Shown piece after piece: positions 1 through 7,799 of a DNA stretch of 36,707 nucleotides (positions within the stretch are counted from its first letter, which is position 1; every line of letters starts with the position of its first letter). The notes under the pieces are model-generated. The model had not been told where the DNA came from. It saw nothing but the letters and a program-made list of their open reading frames with translations, and ran no database searches. Source of the DNA: Rhodospirillales bacterium (lineage in GTDB: Bacteria; Pseudomonadota; Alphaproteobacteria; ATCC43930; CGMCC-115725). The translations under genes were made by a program, and so were the position numbers. The stretch covers positions 1 through 36,707 of the forward strand of contig JAQGIC010000051.1 of NCBI GenBank assembly GCA_028288725.1, in the 5' to 3' direction.

Positions 1-1
1 C

Positions 2-136
2 CAGCTGCGCCCGCTGTCCTCCATCGCCGAGATCCTGGTGGCCCTCGCCGGCGCCTCCCTCGGCGTCATCCACTCGCTCCGCGGCCGACAGTTCCAGACC
101 TGGACACCCGCCTCCTCCATCCGCCGGGCCAATTGA
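2..136 (+). CDS. C-terminal fragment, probable membrane glycosyltransferase (family 2-like)
   Basis: Only the last 44 codons are in the window; the 5' end lies to the left. The frame ends at TGA 134-136. The fragment has a hydrophobic stretch (ILVALAGASLGVIHSL) and then a basic tail, RGRQFQTWTPASSIRRAN. A final membrane helix followed by a W-[ST]-P motif and arginines is reminiscent of the ends of processive family 2 glycosyltransferases, but this is recognition from a short tail. The GH16 glycanase immediately downstream on the same strand fits an exopolysaccharide context. It could be another integral membrane protein. Confidence 0.4.
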   Translation, partial: QLRPLSSIAEILVALAGASLGVIHSLRGRQFQTWTPASSIRRAN

Positions 137-178
137 TCGGTCCAGTGACCGATTGATCGATCCGGTGGACCGATTGAC
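133..178. repeat. Two tandem imperfect inverted repeats (about 20 bp each)
   Basis: Directly after the glycosyltransferase stop codon the sequence holds two consecutive copies of a TTGATCG(G/A)TCC...ACCGA unit, followed by the start of a third (TTGACC). Within copy one, ATCGGTC (136-142) pairs with GACCGAT (147-153). Within copy two, ATCGATCC (156-163) pairs with GGACCGAT (167-174) with one mismatch. There is no T-tract, so a classical terminator is unlikely. A repeated operator for the downstream GH16 gene, or a processing hairpin, are the alternatives. Confidence 0.5.
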
Positions 179-295
179 CTGCCCGCTTTCGGCCGCGCTC
201 CAAATCCAGGGCGCGCGCCGCGCCGCGTCGGGCTATGATCCCCACGCCGCGGCCGGCTCGGCCGCGGCCAACCAGGAACGACGGATCGCCTGAGC

Positions 296-2296
296 TTGAC
301 CTTCGGAACGCCAAATCGCCGCGACATTCTGATAGGGGCCGCGGCCCTCGCCGCCTGTCGTCCGACCCTCGGCTGGGCTGCGGAGCCCCCGGCGCTGCTG
401 GCACTCGATTTCACCCAAGGGACACCGGCCGGCGCGACGTTCGACCGGGCCGGTCCGGCGATGGCCGATGGGCCGAACGGCACGCTGACCCTGGCGGCGG
501 CCCATGTGCCGCGCCTGGCGCTCGATCCGACGACCGGTCGCGCCCAGGGCCTGTTGATCGAGGGGGCGGCCACCAACTTCGCCCGCAACTCGATGGCGCT
601 GTCCAGCCATACCTGGCAGTTCAAAGGTGCTGCCACCTCGGGCCTGTCCCAGGATGTCGTCTCGCCGGACGGAACCCACAGTGCGACGCGCCTGCGCATC
701 CGCCAGCAGAAGGGCGATCTGGGGGTGGTCGGCGGCGGCGGTGTGGGCGGCGCCGGCGAGATCTGGACCTTTTCGATCTATCTGCGTCAGGTCGGCGACG
801 AAACCCCCGAATGGGCGCTCAATCTGTTCGACTACGGCACCTATCACGGTCATTTCGAGCGGGTCCAGCTGACACAGGCGTGGCAACGCATCAGCTTCAG
901 CCTGCACTGGGATGCGCGCGACATCAGCAACAAGGTGATGAACATCGCCGCCGGCCGTCCGGAATGGACGGCAGACTCGATGCATGAGGCCTTCGCCTGG
1001 GGCTGCCAGCTGGAACTCGGCCGATCGCCCACCTCTTTGATCGCGACCGATACGCTGCCGGTCTCCCGACCGGCCGATATCGTCACGATCGACGCCGCCG
1101 CCCTGTCGCGTCCTTCCGGAACACTGCGCATCGGGCTGCCGCGCGGCGGCGTGCGCGCCGGCACGATCCTCGATACCGAAGGCGGCGGTATCCGCCTCGG
1201 CTATACCGACAGCGGCTGGCTCGAAGCGACGGTCGGCGGATTGACCGTCAGCGGCGCCAACGACGCCACCGGCGACACGACGGTCGAGCTTGGCTGGAGC
1301 CCGGCCGGCGTCACGTTGAAAAGCGGCGGGGGGACGACCCCGGCGGTGCTGCGTGGGGCCGCCGCCGGCAAGACCGGCCCAATCGCCTGCGGGACGACGG
1401 CGCGGCTGTTCGCCCGGATGGACGGGACCGCGCCCTTGAACGCAGTGTTGGGCCGACTGGTGCTGGAGCCCGGTGCCGGGGTTCAGAAGATCGCCGCGAT
1501 CGTGACCGCGCCCAGCTTCGTGCCGGCCGGCTATCGGCTGGCATTCGGCGACGAGTTCGATGATGGCGACGTGGCGCGCATCAATGAGAATGCGACCGGC
1601 GGCAAACCCGGGGCGCCGGCCTGGCGCAGCCGCTATCATCAGGACCGCTTCACGGTCATCAATCAGGAAAAGCAGATCTATATGGATCCGACCTTCGCTG
1701 GGAAGGCCGGTCATCCGCTGGGCGTGCAGCCGTTCTCGATCAAGAACGGCATTCTGACCATCGCGGCCGAACGGGCCGATCCGGTCGCGGTCAGCCCCCA
1801 TATCCTGAATTTCAAATATACCTCCGGCTGCATCACCAGCGAGCTGACCCACTGGCAGACCTACGGCTATTTCGAGATGCGCGCGCGCTTGCCGGTCGGT
1901 AAGGGTTTCTGGCCGGCGTTCTGGCTATTGCCCAAGGCCGCCAAGTGGCCGCCGGAGATCGACATTTTCGAAGGCGCCGGAACGCGCCCCGGCGCCGTGC
2001 ATCTGGGCGTGCTGGTCGGCAAGGGCCAGACCGCCGACAAATGGATCGAGGACGTGATCAATGTCGGCGATGGCTTCCATGTCTACGGGCTGGAATGGAC
2101 CCGCGAGCAATTGACCTGGTTCCTCGATGGCAAGCCGGTCTGGCGCCAGCCGAATGGGATCAACGAGGATATGTATATTCTGGCCAACCTGGCGCTCGGC
2201 AGCCACGATCCGAAATTCATCCCGGACCCGGACGACACGACGCCGTTTCCCGGGCGCTTCGAGATCGACTACATCCGGGCCTATCGCAAGGCCTGA
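296..2296 (+). CDS. Exported glycoside hydrolase family 16 protein with phage-structural-like N-terminal domain
   Basis: Predicted endo-beta-glucanase or glycanase acting on an extracellular or periplasmic polysaccharide. The 666-residue product starts at TTG (a CTG lies two codons upstream; no strong ribosome binding site is visible). It begins with a twin-arginine-like signal, NRRDILIGAAALAA. Residues about 35-100 carry the pattern LDFTQGTPAG...VPRLALDPTTGRAQGLLIEGAATN, which resembles a module common in phage structural proteins. A lectin-like middle region follows. The GH16 domain occupies about 415-666. Its catalytic motif E-I-D-I-F-E is intact, with E554 (nucleophile), D556 and E559 (acid/base). 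WPAFWLLP before it and the C-terminal FEIDYIRAYRK are also family-typical. The substrate is not evident; the preceding glycosyltransferase-like gene suggests a self-made exopolysaccharide, as for ExoK/ExsH-type glycanases. Confidence 0.87.
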   Translation: MTFGTPNRRDILIGAAALAACRPTLGWAAEPPALLALDFTQGTPAGATFDRAGPAMADGPNGTLTLAAAHVPRLALDPTTGRAQGLLIEGAATNFARNSMALSSHTWQFKGAATSGLSQDVVSPDGTHSATRLRIRQQKGDLGVVGGGGVGGAGEIWTFSIYLRQVGDETPEWALNLFDYGTYHGHFERVQLTQAWQRISFSLHWDARDISNKVMNIAAGRPEWTADSMHEAFAWGCQLELGRSPTSLIATDTLPVSRPADIVTIDAAALSRPSGTLRIGLPRGGVRAGTILDTEGGGIRLGYTDSGWLEATVGGLTVSGANDATGDTTVELGWSPAGVTLKSGGGTTPAVLRGAAAGKTGPIACGTTARLFARMDGTAPLNAVLGRLVLEPGAGVQKIAAIVTAPSFVPAGYRLAFGDEFDDGDVARINENATGGKPGAPAWRSRYHQDRFTVINQEKQIYMDPTFAGKAGHPLGVQPFSIKNGILTIAAERADPVAVSPHILNFKYTSGCITSELTHWQTYGYFEMRARLPVGKGFWPAFWLLPKAAKWPPEIDIFEGAGTRPGAVHLGVLVGKGQTADKWIEDVINVGDGFHVYGLEWTREQLTWFLDGKPVWRQPNGINEDMYILANLALGSHDPKFIPDPDDTTPFPGRFEIDYIRAYRKA

Positions 2297-2303
2297 AAAC
2301 GTA

Positions 2304-2341
2304 AAAAGGGCCGCCGGACGTTCCCGCCCGGCGGCCCTTTT
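2304..2341 (+). terminator. Strong intrinsic terminator after GH16 gene, possibly bidirectional
   Basis: A perfect 10-bp GC stem (GGGCCGCCGG at 2308-2317, CCGGCGGCCC at 2328-2337) with a 10-nt loop. It is flanked by AAAA on the left and TTTT on the right, so it can act in both directions between the GH16 gene and the convergent gene ending at 2379. Confidence 0.9.
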
Positions 2342-2378
2342 CGAAATCGATCTGCCGACGAGCTCTGCTCGCGGCTGA

Positions 2379-2945
2379 TCAGACGGTGACGCCGACCGAG
2401 CCCAGGATGCTGGTGATGCTGGAGACGGTGCTTTGGAGCGCAGCGGTGTTCGACGTGCTCGACGCGGTCGTGCCGTTCGTATCTGTGCTGGTCAGCGCGG
2501 TCGTGGCGGCGGCGCCGACCCTGCCGCCGCCGGTGCGGTTGTTTATCAGGGCACCGAGCTTGGTCAGCTCGTAGGTGGCGCCCGACGGCTTGCCGTTGGT
2601 CAGAACTTTTTGGTCGAGCTTGATCCATCCGGCCGTCCGCAGGGACGCGACGGTCGTCGGCTCGGTTCCATTTGAGTTCCAGGGAATGCTCAACGGACCG
2701 GTGCTGCTGCCGATGGCGGAAATCACGCGCTGCTGGCTGGGCTTGATCAAGCCTTCCAGCGCCAGCGTGGTCGACGGTGTGGCCGACGAGGATTTGTTCA
2801 GGAGCGCGGTCAGGGCACCGCCGTTGTTGCTGGCAGAGGAGCCGCCCAGGAGGGTGGCCGCATTCGCCGAGGTCGTGGTGTTGGCCAGCCAGCTGCCCAA
2901 AACGCCGCTTGTCGCTGAAACGTTGAAAGAACTCGGAACTGACAT
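2379..2945 (-). CDS. Ser/Thr-rich protein of unknown function with a winged-helix-like core
   Basis: I do not recognise the family. The ATG at 2945 is chosen over a start 14 codons upstream because AGGGG sits 8 bases before it. The 188-residue product has no signal peptide, no cysteine, and long Ser/Thr/Ala/Asn-rich ends. The middle (about 63-137) is different. It runs LEGLIKPSQQRVISAIG, then TVASLRTAGWIKLDQ, then GATYELTKLGALINN, which resembles the recognition helix, wing and final strand of a MarR/PadR-type winged helix. The C-terminus (VSSITSILGSVGVTV) is hydrophobic and amphipathic. The composition resembles leaderless secreted proteins, the core resembles a DNA-binding fold, and I cannot decide between them. 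It converges on the GH16 gene and diverges from sapC. Confidence 0.7.
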   Translation of the reverse strand: MSVPSSFNVSATSGVLGSWLANTTTSANAATLLGGSSASNNGGALTALLNKSSSATPSTTLALEGLIKPSQQRVISAIGSSTGPLSIPWNSNGTEPTTVASLRTAGWIKLDQKVLTNGKPSGATYELTKLGALINNRTGGGRVGAAATTALTSTDTNGTTASSTSNTAALQSTVSSITSILGSVGVTV

Positions 2946-3280
2946 CGCACTAACCCCTAGGTGTTTCCCCTGGGAGGGACGGACCAATATATCTATCGAC
3001 TTGGTTCAACCATTCCGGAGTCGACGGGCCGGTGCCGTTTGGCGGGTGCGTTTACACCGTGCATGCAGTGAAGCATCGAATCGTTAACGAGTCGAGAACA
3101 ACTCGGTAACGGTGTGTTGTGAACCGCCAAATCCGTCCGTCCGAAAACCTTCCGTTAGCATGTTGCCACTAGTGCTGGCGTCCGGATGGCGCGGGCGCTA
3201 ATGCTTGCCGCCAGGGCTCCCGGGACGGGCGGCGGGGATCTCATCCGTTCGAACTCGACACTAGATCGAAAGAGGAATTC
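2946..3280. promoter_or_regulatory. Divergent intergenic region with 11-bp inverted repeat
   Basis: This 335-base gap lies between the Ser/Thr-rich gene (minus) and sapC (plus) and must hold both promoters. The notable element is an imperfect inverted repeat: CGTTAACGAGT (3082-3092) against ACTCGGTAACG (3101-3111), one mismatch in 11, with an 8-base spacer. A two-fold symmetric site in a divergent gap fits a regulator operator. I see no convincing -35/-10 pair and no further gene. Confidence 0.4.
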
Positions 3281-4066
3281 ATGACGGCGACTGGTCCGGT
3301 ATCCGGCGACGCACAGGCGGCAAGCATTCCGCCGACCCTGCCTCTGTTTTTCAAGGAAGTGGCCGCCCTCGACGCAGGCACCCATAGCGCGCTCAAGCTC
3401 GACCGTTCCAAAGGCTTCGCCTATGCCGCCGTTGCCAACGCGCTGCCGCTCGGTTTGAGCGAGATCGCGCTTGCCGCGCAATATTACCCGATCGTCATCA
3501 CCGGCGGGCCGAACCCGATGGCGGTCGCGATCCTGGGCTATCGTGCGGAAGAGAATCTGTTCGTCGATGCCAAGGGCGTTTGGCAGGGCGACACCTATAT
3601 TCCCGCCTACGTCCGCGCCTTTCCGTTCATTCTGATCGAGCCGCCCGGCGCCGACACGATCTATCTGGGCATCGAGACCAACGCGCCGCTGCTCGGTAAG
3701 AAGGGCGATGCGCTGTTCGCCGACGGCAAGCCGACCGAGCTGGTGACCGAGGCGATGAGGTTCGCCATGGCCTATCGCGAGGATCTGAAGCGCGCGGCGG
3801 AATTCGCCAAGGCGCTCGACGGCTTCGCCTTGCTCCAGGCGAACGAGGCTCGGCTCAATTTCAAGAGCGGCGGCATCGCCCGGCTGGACGGCTTCCGCGT
3901 CGTCGATCCGGTCAAGCTCGAGGGGCTCGATGACGCGACCTTCCTCGATTGGCGCAAGCGCGGCTGGCTGAACTCGCTCTATGCCATCATGCAGTCCAGC
4001 ACGCGCTGGGGCCAGATCGTCAATCTGGCGAACGGTCGCCGCGCCGAGGGCGTGAAGCCGGAATAG
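3281..4066 (+). CDS. sapC: SapC family protein
   Basis: The 261-residue product matches the SapC family, named after an S-layer-associated gene of Campylobacter and widespread in alphaproteobacteria. Family-like stretches are LPLFFKEVAALDAGTHSALKL near the N-terminus, a PIVITGGPNPMAVAILGYR strand region, YIPAYVRAFPFIL in the middle and a C-terminal LDWRKRGWLNSLYAIMQSS. The ATG is preceded by AGAGGAATTC, a good ribosome binding site. No signal peptide or membrane segment is visible. The biochemical role of the family is not established. In other genomes it often lies beside TonB receptors, 2-oxoglutarate oxygenases and tryptophan-halogenase-like genes; none is present here, so this copy is solitary. 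It ends in its own terminator and is probably monocistronic. Confidence 0.87.
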   Translation: MTATGPVSGDAQAASIPPTLPLFFKEVAALDAGTHSALKLDRSKGFAYAAVANALPLGLSEIALAAQYYPIVITGGPNPMAVAILGYRAEENLFVDAKGVWQGDTYIPAYVRAFPFILIEPPGADTIYLGIETNAPLLGKKGDALFADGKPTELVTEAMRFAMAYREDLKRAAEFAKALDGFALLQANEARLNFKSGGIARLDGFRVVDPVKLEGLDDATFLDWRKRGWLNSLYAIMQSSTRWGQIVNLANGRRAEGVKPE

Positions 4067-4080
4067 TCCCGACCCCGCCC

Positions 4081-4109
4081 GCCGGAGGGGGCAATCCCCC
4101 CGGCTTTTT
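4081..4109 (+). terminator. Intrinsic terminator after sapC
   Basis: Stem GCCGG-A-GGGG (4081-4090) pairs with CCCC-CCGGC (4096-4104) with one bulged A, loop GCAAT, followed by TTTTT (4105-4109). It lies 15 bases past the sapC stop. Confidence 0.88.
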
Positions 4110-4288
4110 CAGTCTGCGGCTCGAGGAAAGTCCGACAAACGGCAGACCCAGGGCCGCGTCGGCGCGATTCTGCCATGTGGCACCGGCATTTGTTGATTGG
4201 CGGGGGCGGGCGCAATTTTTACTTCGCGATCTTACGGACTGCGCCGGGGCGGGGCGGCCCGCACCAGTAAGATTTGGAACGGCGAAGA

Positions 4289-5734
4289 ATGACTGTGCGC
4301 GTGTCGAGGCCCATTCTGGTGGCACTGATCATCGCTTGCGCGATGTTCATGGAGAATCTGGACGGAACGGTCATCACGACCGCACTGCCCGCGATGGCGC
4401 AATCCTTCGGCACCAACCCGGTGCGCCTGTCGCTCGGCATCACCTCCTACATGCTCAGTCTGGCGGTCTTCATCCCGATCAGCGGCTGGATCGCCGATCG
4501 GTATGGCGCGCGCAGCATCTTCAGCGCGGCGATCGCCGTGTTCACGCTCGGCTCGATCCTGTGCGGCCTCAGCCAGAACCTCCCTGAATTCGTCGGCGCG
4601 CGCGTGCTGCAGGGCATCGGCGGCGCCATGATGGTGCCGGTCGGTCGGCTCGTGCTGCTCCGCAGCTGCGAGAAATCCGAACTGGTCCGCGCCATGTCCT
4701 ACCTGATGGTGCCGGCGATGATCGGCCCGGTCGTGGGGCCGCCGCTCGGCGGCTTCATCACCACCTTCGCCTCCTGGCACTGGATCTTCTTCCTGAACGT
4801 GCCGATCGGCGTGCTGGGCATCGTGCTGGTGCAGCGGTTCATCGAGAATTACCGCGAGCCGGCCTTGGCGCCGCTCGATTGGCGCGGCTTCGTGCTGACC
4901 GGTTTGTCGCTCGCCTGCCTGATGTACGGGCTGGAGCTGGTCGGCCGGGTCGAGGCCAACCCGGTACAGGCCGTAGGCTTCCTCGTCGGCGGTCTCGTCA
5001 TCGGGACGCTCGCCGTGCGCCATGCGCTGACCCATGGGCAGCCCCTGGTCGATCTGACGCTGTTGCGCATCCCGACCTTCGCCGCGACCGTGGTGGGCGG
5101 CTCGCTGTTCCGCATCGGCGTCGGCGCCATTCCGTTCCTGGTGCCGCTGATGCTGCAGGTCGCGTTCGGCATGAGTGCCTTCACGTCCGGTCTCCTGACC
5201 TTCGCCGCGGCGGCCGGGTCGCTGGCCATGAAGATGTCGGGCCGTCCGATCCTGAAGCGCTTCGGCTTTCGGACCGTGCTGGTGGTGAATGGCGCGATCA
5301 GCGCCATGTTCATGATGGTCTGCGCGCTGTTCACGCCCGCGACGCCGGCCGTCAGCATCTTCGTGCTGCTGCTGGCCGGCGGCTTCTTCCGGTCGCTCGA
5401 ATTCACCAGCCTCAACACGCTCGCCTTCGCCGATGTGGCGAAGCCCAAGATGAGTGCCGCTACCAGCCTGTCGAGCATGGCGCAGCAGGTTTCGCTCGGG
5501 GCCGGCGTGGCGTTGGGCGCCATCCTGCTGCATCTGTGCCTGGGCCTGCGCGACGCGCCGCATGGGCCGCTCGTCACCGGCGATTTCCAGATCGCCTTCG
5601 TCGTGATCGGGCTGATCTCCTTCGCCGCGGTCGGCCTGTTCCTGCGCCTGCCGCCCGATGCCGGCTGGGAAGTCAGCGGCCATCGCCCGCGCGGGGCGGT
5701 GCCCGTATCGGCTCCCGCTCCCGGCGACGATTAG
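4289..5734 (+). CDS. MFS drug/proton antiporter, DHA2 (EmrB/QacA-like) family
   Basis: An inner-membrane exporter of 481 residues with roughly 14 hydrophobic segments. Diagnostic motifs are NLDGTVITTALP in helix 1 (the LD-x-T-x-V/I-x-x-ALP motif of DHA2 proteins, D25), the helix 2-3 loop GWIADRYGARSIF (motif A, D70-R71) and MIGPVVGPPLGGFI (antiporter motif C) in helix 5. The family couples proton influx to export of drugs or metabolites; the substrate cannot be read from sequence. ATG 4289 is preferred, with GGAAC about 10 bases upstream; a TTG at 4274 is an alternative. No membrane-fusion partner (EmrA-like) is adjacent, unlike many EmrAB systems. It converges on the GFA gene with only 6 bases between the stops. 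Confidence 0.9.
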   Translation: MTVRVSRPILVALIIACAMFMENLDGTVITTALPAMAQSFGTNPVRLSLGITSYMLSLAVFIPISGWIADRYGARSIFSAAIAVFTLGSILCGLSQNLPEFVGARVLQGIGGAMMVPVGRLVLLRSCEKSELVRAMSYLMVPAMIGPVVGPPLGGFITTFASWHWIFFLNVPIGVLGIVLVQRFIENYREPALAPLDWRGFVLTGLSLACLMYGLELVGRVEANPVQAVGFLVGGLVIGTLAVRHALTHGQPLVDLTLLRIPTFAATVVGGSLFRIGVGAIPFLVPLMLQVAFGMSAFTSGLLTFAAAAGSLAMKMSGRPILKRFGFRTVLVVNGAISAMFMMVCALFTPATPAVSIFVLLLAGGFFRSLEFTSLNTLAFADVAKPKMSAATSLSSMAQQVSLGAGVALGAILLHLCLGLRDAPHGPLVTGDFQIAFVVIGLISFAAVGLFLRLPPDAGWEVSGHRPRGAVPVSAPAPGDD

Positions 5735-5740
5735 ACGTTT

Positions 5741-6100
5741 CTAGTCGAGAAAGGTCCAGGTATCCGCCCCGTCGAAGTGCCGGACCGGGATGCCGGCGCG
5801 GTCTTCCGGAGCGAACAGGCGGGCGTTGACGGCGACCCGATCCGGATTTTCCGGACCGAGACCGCTCCAATGGGTCGTGCAGCCGCAGGTGCGGCAATGA
5901 TGGGTTTCCAGCGTCTTGTCGCCCTGGGCATAGCCGACCGTGGCGTCCGGTGCCATGTCGAAGACGATCTGATCGCGGGTGTAATAGGCCCAGAGCGCGC
6001 CCAGCCGCCGGCAGATCGAACAATTGCATTCGGTCAGACGCTTCGGCGGCTCGGCGATTTCGATGCGAACCGCGCCGCAATGACAGGATGCCGTGATCAT
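5741..6100 (-). CDS. GFA/CENP-V family zinc protein (first copy)
   Basis: A 119-residue protein of the glutathione-dependent formaldehyde-activating (GFA) family. The zinc ligands are all present: C6 and C8 (CHCGAV), C25, C27 and C30 (CNCSIC), and C69 and C72 (CRTC). Family members were linked to formaldehyde-glutathione adduct formation, but most are uncharacterised and the formaldehyde role is disputed. The ATG at 6100 overlaps the stop of the sigma factor gene in an ATGA (6097-6100), so the two are translationally coupled. Coupling to an ECF42 sigma gene suggests it belongs to that sigma factor's response. An upstream start is possible but would run into the sigma gene. Confidence 0.88.
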   Translation of the reverse strand: MITASCHCGAVRIEIAEPPKRLTECNCSICRRLGALWAYYTRDQIVFDMAPDATVGYAQGDKTLETHHCRTCGCTTHWSGLGPENPDRVAVNARLFAPEDRAGIPVRHFDGADTWTFLD

Positions 6101-7347
6101 CCCGCGAGGATAGCGCAGTTTTCCAGCCCGGCCAACCGCCGCTCGAGCCACAATCGTTCGGCCGGCGCGGGACCGAGCGCCAGCACCGCCGCATAGGCCG
6201 CGCGGGCATCCTCCGTCCGGCCGGTCCGGCGCAACAGGTCGGCGCGGACGGCGTGGTAGGGCGCGAACGAGGCGAACCGGTCCGCGTCCAACAGCATGAC
6301 CTGGTCGAGCGCCGCCTGCGGCCCGGCGACTTCCGCCAACGCCACCGCGCGGTTCAGGCGCAAGACCGGATCGTCGCCGAGTGCCCGCAATGCTTCGTCA
6401 TAGAGCGCCAATACCCGACCCCATGGCGGTGGCTCCGCCAGGCTCCGGCGCGCGCACCAGAGGCCGTGCAGCGCCGCCTGCCGGCAGCGACGGCCGCCGC
6501 CGTCGAGCGCCGCGGCCTGACGCAGGTACCGCTGCGCGGCGTCGATCAGCGGGCGGCGCCACGCCGTCGGGTCCTGGTCGGACAAAGGCACCATCGCGCC
6601 GTCGCCGTCGAGCCGGGCAGGGCGCCGCGCCTCGGCATAGCGGACGATGGCGGCGAGGGCCAGGGCCTCCGGCTCCCGCGGCAGCAACTCGGCCAGGACG
6701 CGGGTCAGCTCCAGCATTTCCTCGGCATAGCCGGCGTGAGGGCCGGCTCCGGCGGCATCTTCATGGGCCTTGGCATAGGCGATCTCGAGCGTCGCCAGCA
6801 CCGCATCCAGCCGCTCGGGCCAAGCCTCCGGTCCGGGGATCTCGAACGGCACGCCGGCTTCGGCGATCTTGCGCTTGGCCCGGGTCAGCCGCTGGGCCAG
6901 CGTCGGTTCTGCGACCAGAAAGGCGCGGGCGATCTCGATCGTGGTGAGGCCGCAGACCAGCCGAAGGGTCAGGGCGGCGCGCGCATCGGGCGCCACGGCC
7001 GGGTGACAGCAGACGAAGATCAGCCGCAGCCGCTCGTCCGGGATCAGATTGATGTCGTCCGCCATCAGATCCTCCACGGTCGGTTCGGGCGGCGGTGGTT
7101 CCGGGACCAGGCGCGCGCGGGTCCGGCGCCGGCGCAGCGCGTCGAGCACGGCCCGATCGGCGGTCCGATAGAGCCAAGCGGCCGGATCGTCGGGCGTGCC
7201 GTCGCGCGGCCAGACCTCGGCCGCCCGGGCGCAGGCCTCGGCGAAGCCATCCTCGGCCAGATCGAGGTCCCGATAGCGGGCGGCGAGGGCCGCCGCGACG
7301 CGAGCCCCCGCCACCCTAACCGCGCGATCGAGCGCGGTATTCGTCAT
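6097..7347 (-). CDS. ECF sigma factor, ECF42-type with large C-terminal extension
   Basis: A 416-residue RNA polymerase sigma factor. The N-terminal region (about 1-80) is a sigma-2-like domain (AEDGFAEACARAAEVWP...PAAWLYRTADRAVLDALRRR). Sigma-4 follows (about 110-165), with LIFVCCHPAVAPDARAALTLRL and the helix-turn-helix TTIEIARAFLVAEPTLAQRLTRAKRKI. The remaining 250 residues are the DUF6596/tetratricopeptide-like extension that defines ECF42. In the family this extension is needed for activity and there is usually no anti-sigma factor; instead one or more DGPF/YCII genes are adjacent. That is the arrangement here: the DGPF gene ends 7 bases upstream. No ribosome binding site is visible before ATG 7347, so translation is probably coupled to the DGPF gene. 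Confidence 0.93.
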   Translation of the reverse strand: MTNTALDRAVRVAGARVAAALAARYRDLDLAEDGFAEACARAAEVWPRDGTPDDPAAWLYRTADRAVLDALRRRRTRARLVPEPPPPEPTVEDLMADDINLIPDERLRLIFVCCHPAVAPDARAALTLRLVCGLTTIEIARAFLVAEPTLAQRLTRAKRKIAEAGVPFEIPGPEAWPERLDAVLATLEIAYAKAHEDAAGAGPHAGYAEEMLELTRVLAELLPREPEALALAAIVRYAEARRPARLDGDGAMVPLSDQDPTAWRRPLIDAAQRYLRQAAALDGGGRRCRQAALHGLWCARRSLAEPPPWGRVLALYDEALRALGDDPVLRLNRAVALAEVAGPQAALDQVMLLDADRFASFAPYHAVRADLLRRTGRTEDARAAYAAVLALGPAPAERLWLERRLAGLENCAILAG

Positions 7348-7354
7348 GCCCGCG

Positions 7355-7708
7355 TCATTGCGGCGGTGTCGGTATCACCGGCCGGACCTCCACTGCGCCA
7401 TCCCGGCTGATCGGCACCTTGCGGGCGATCGCGAGCGCCGCGTCCAGATCGGGCACGTCGATCAGGTAGAAGCCGCCCAACTGTTCCTTGCTCTCGGCGT
7501 AAGGGCCGTCATGGAGACTGACGGTGCCGTGCTCGGTGCGCACCGTCGTCGCCGTCGCGGTCGCCTTCAGCCCGTTGCCGCCGATGCGCACCGGTCCCAA
7601 TTCCTGGACCAGCGCCATATGACGGGCACGGATCGCGTCCATCGCCGGTCCGCTCTTGTTCGGACCGTAGATCGTCTCGTCCTCGTAGATCAGCAGGGCA
7701 TACAGCAT
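7355..7708 (-). CDS. YCII/DGPF-domain protein, ECF42 partner
   Basis: A 117-residue YciI-like protein. It contains the hallmark DGPYAESKEQLGGFYLID at 67-84 (DGPY being a variant of DGPF) and the usual N-terminal YALLIYEDE strand. DGPF proteins are the genetic partners of ECF42 sigma factors; their activity is unknown and a signal-input or target role has been proposed. The ATG at 7708 is chosen because GAGGAG lies about 9 bases upstream and the family begins here. The same frame is open further upstream but that part is antisense-like to the GFA gene. It is first in the DGPF-sigma-GFA operon and follows the predicted ECF42 promoter. Confidence 0.92.
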   Translation of the reverse strand: MLYALLIYEDETIYGPNKSGPAMDAIRARHMALVQELGPVRIGGNGLKATATATTVRTEHGTVSLHDGPYAESKEQLGGFYLIDVPDLDAALAIARKVPISRDGAVEVRPVIPTPPQ

Positions 7709-7756
7709 CGGTTTGGCTCCTCGCTGGTTCGCGCCGTCGCGAACCTCCGCAGCAAA

Positions 7757-7783
7757 GACGCGCCAGGGTGCCTCGATTCGACA
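7757..7783 (-). promoter_or_regulatory. Predicted ECF42-type promoter (autoregulatory)
   Basis: On the minus strand TGTCGA (7783 to 7778) is followed after 17 bases by CGTC (7760 to 7757). From memory, the reported ECF42 promoter pattern is TGTCGA at -35 with CGA/TC at -10, and this site fits both parts. The predicted transcription start near 7750 would leave a leader of about 40 bases before the DGPF ATG, including its GAGGAG. Position, orientation and partner gene all agree; the match is by eye only. Confidence 0.65.
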
Positions 7784-7799
7784 CGCGGGCGAAGTTTTT

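Noticed and set aside
233-1852. 539-codon open frame on the minus strand
   Set aside because: Antisense to the GH16 gene, with no recognisable motif.
4232-5683. 483-codon open frame on the minus strand
   Set aside because: Antisense to the MFS gene; Glu/Arg/His/Gln-rich shadow of hydrophobic codons.
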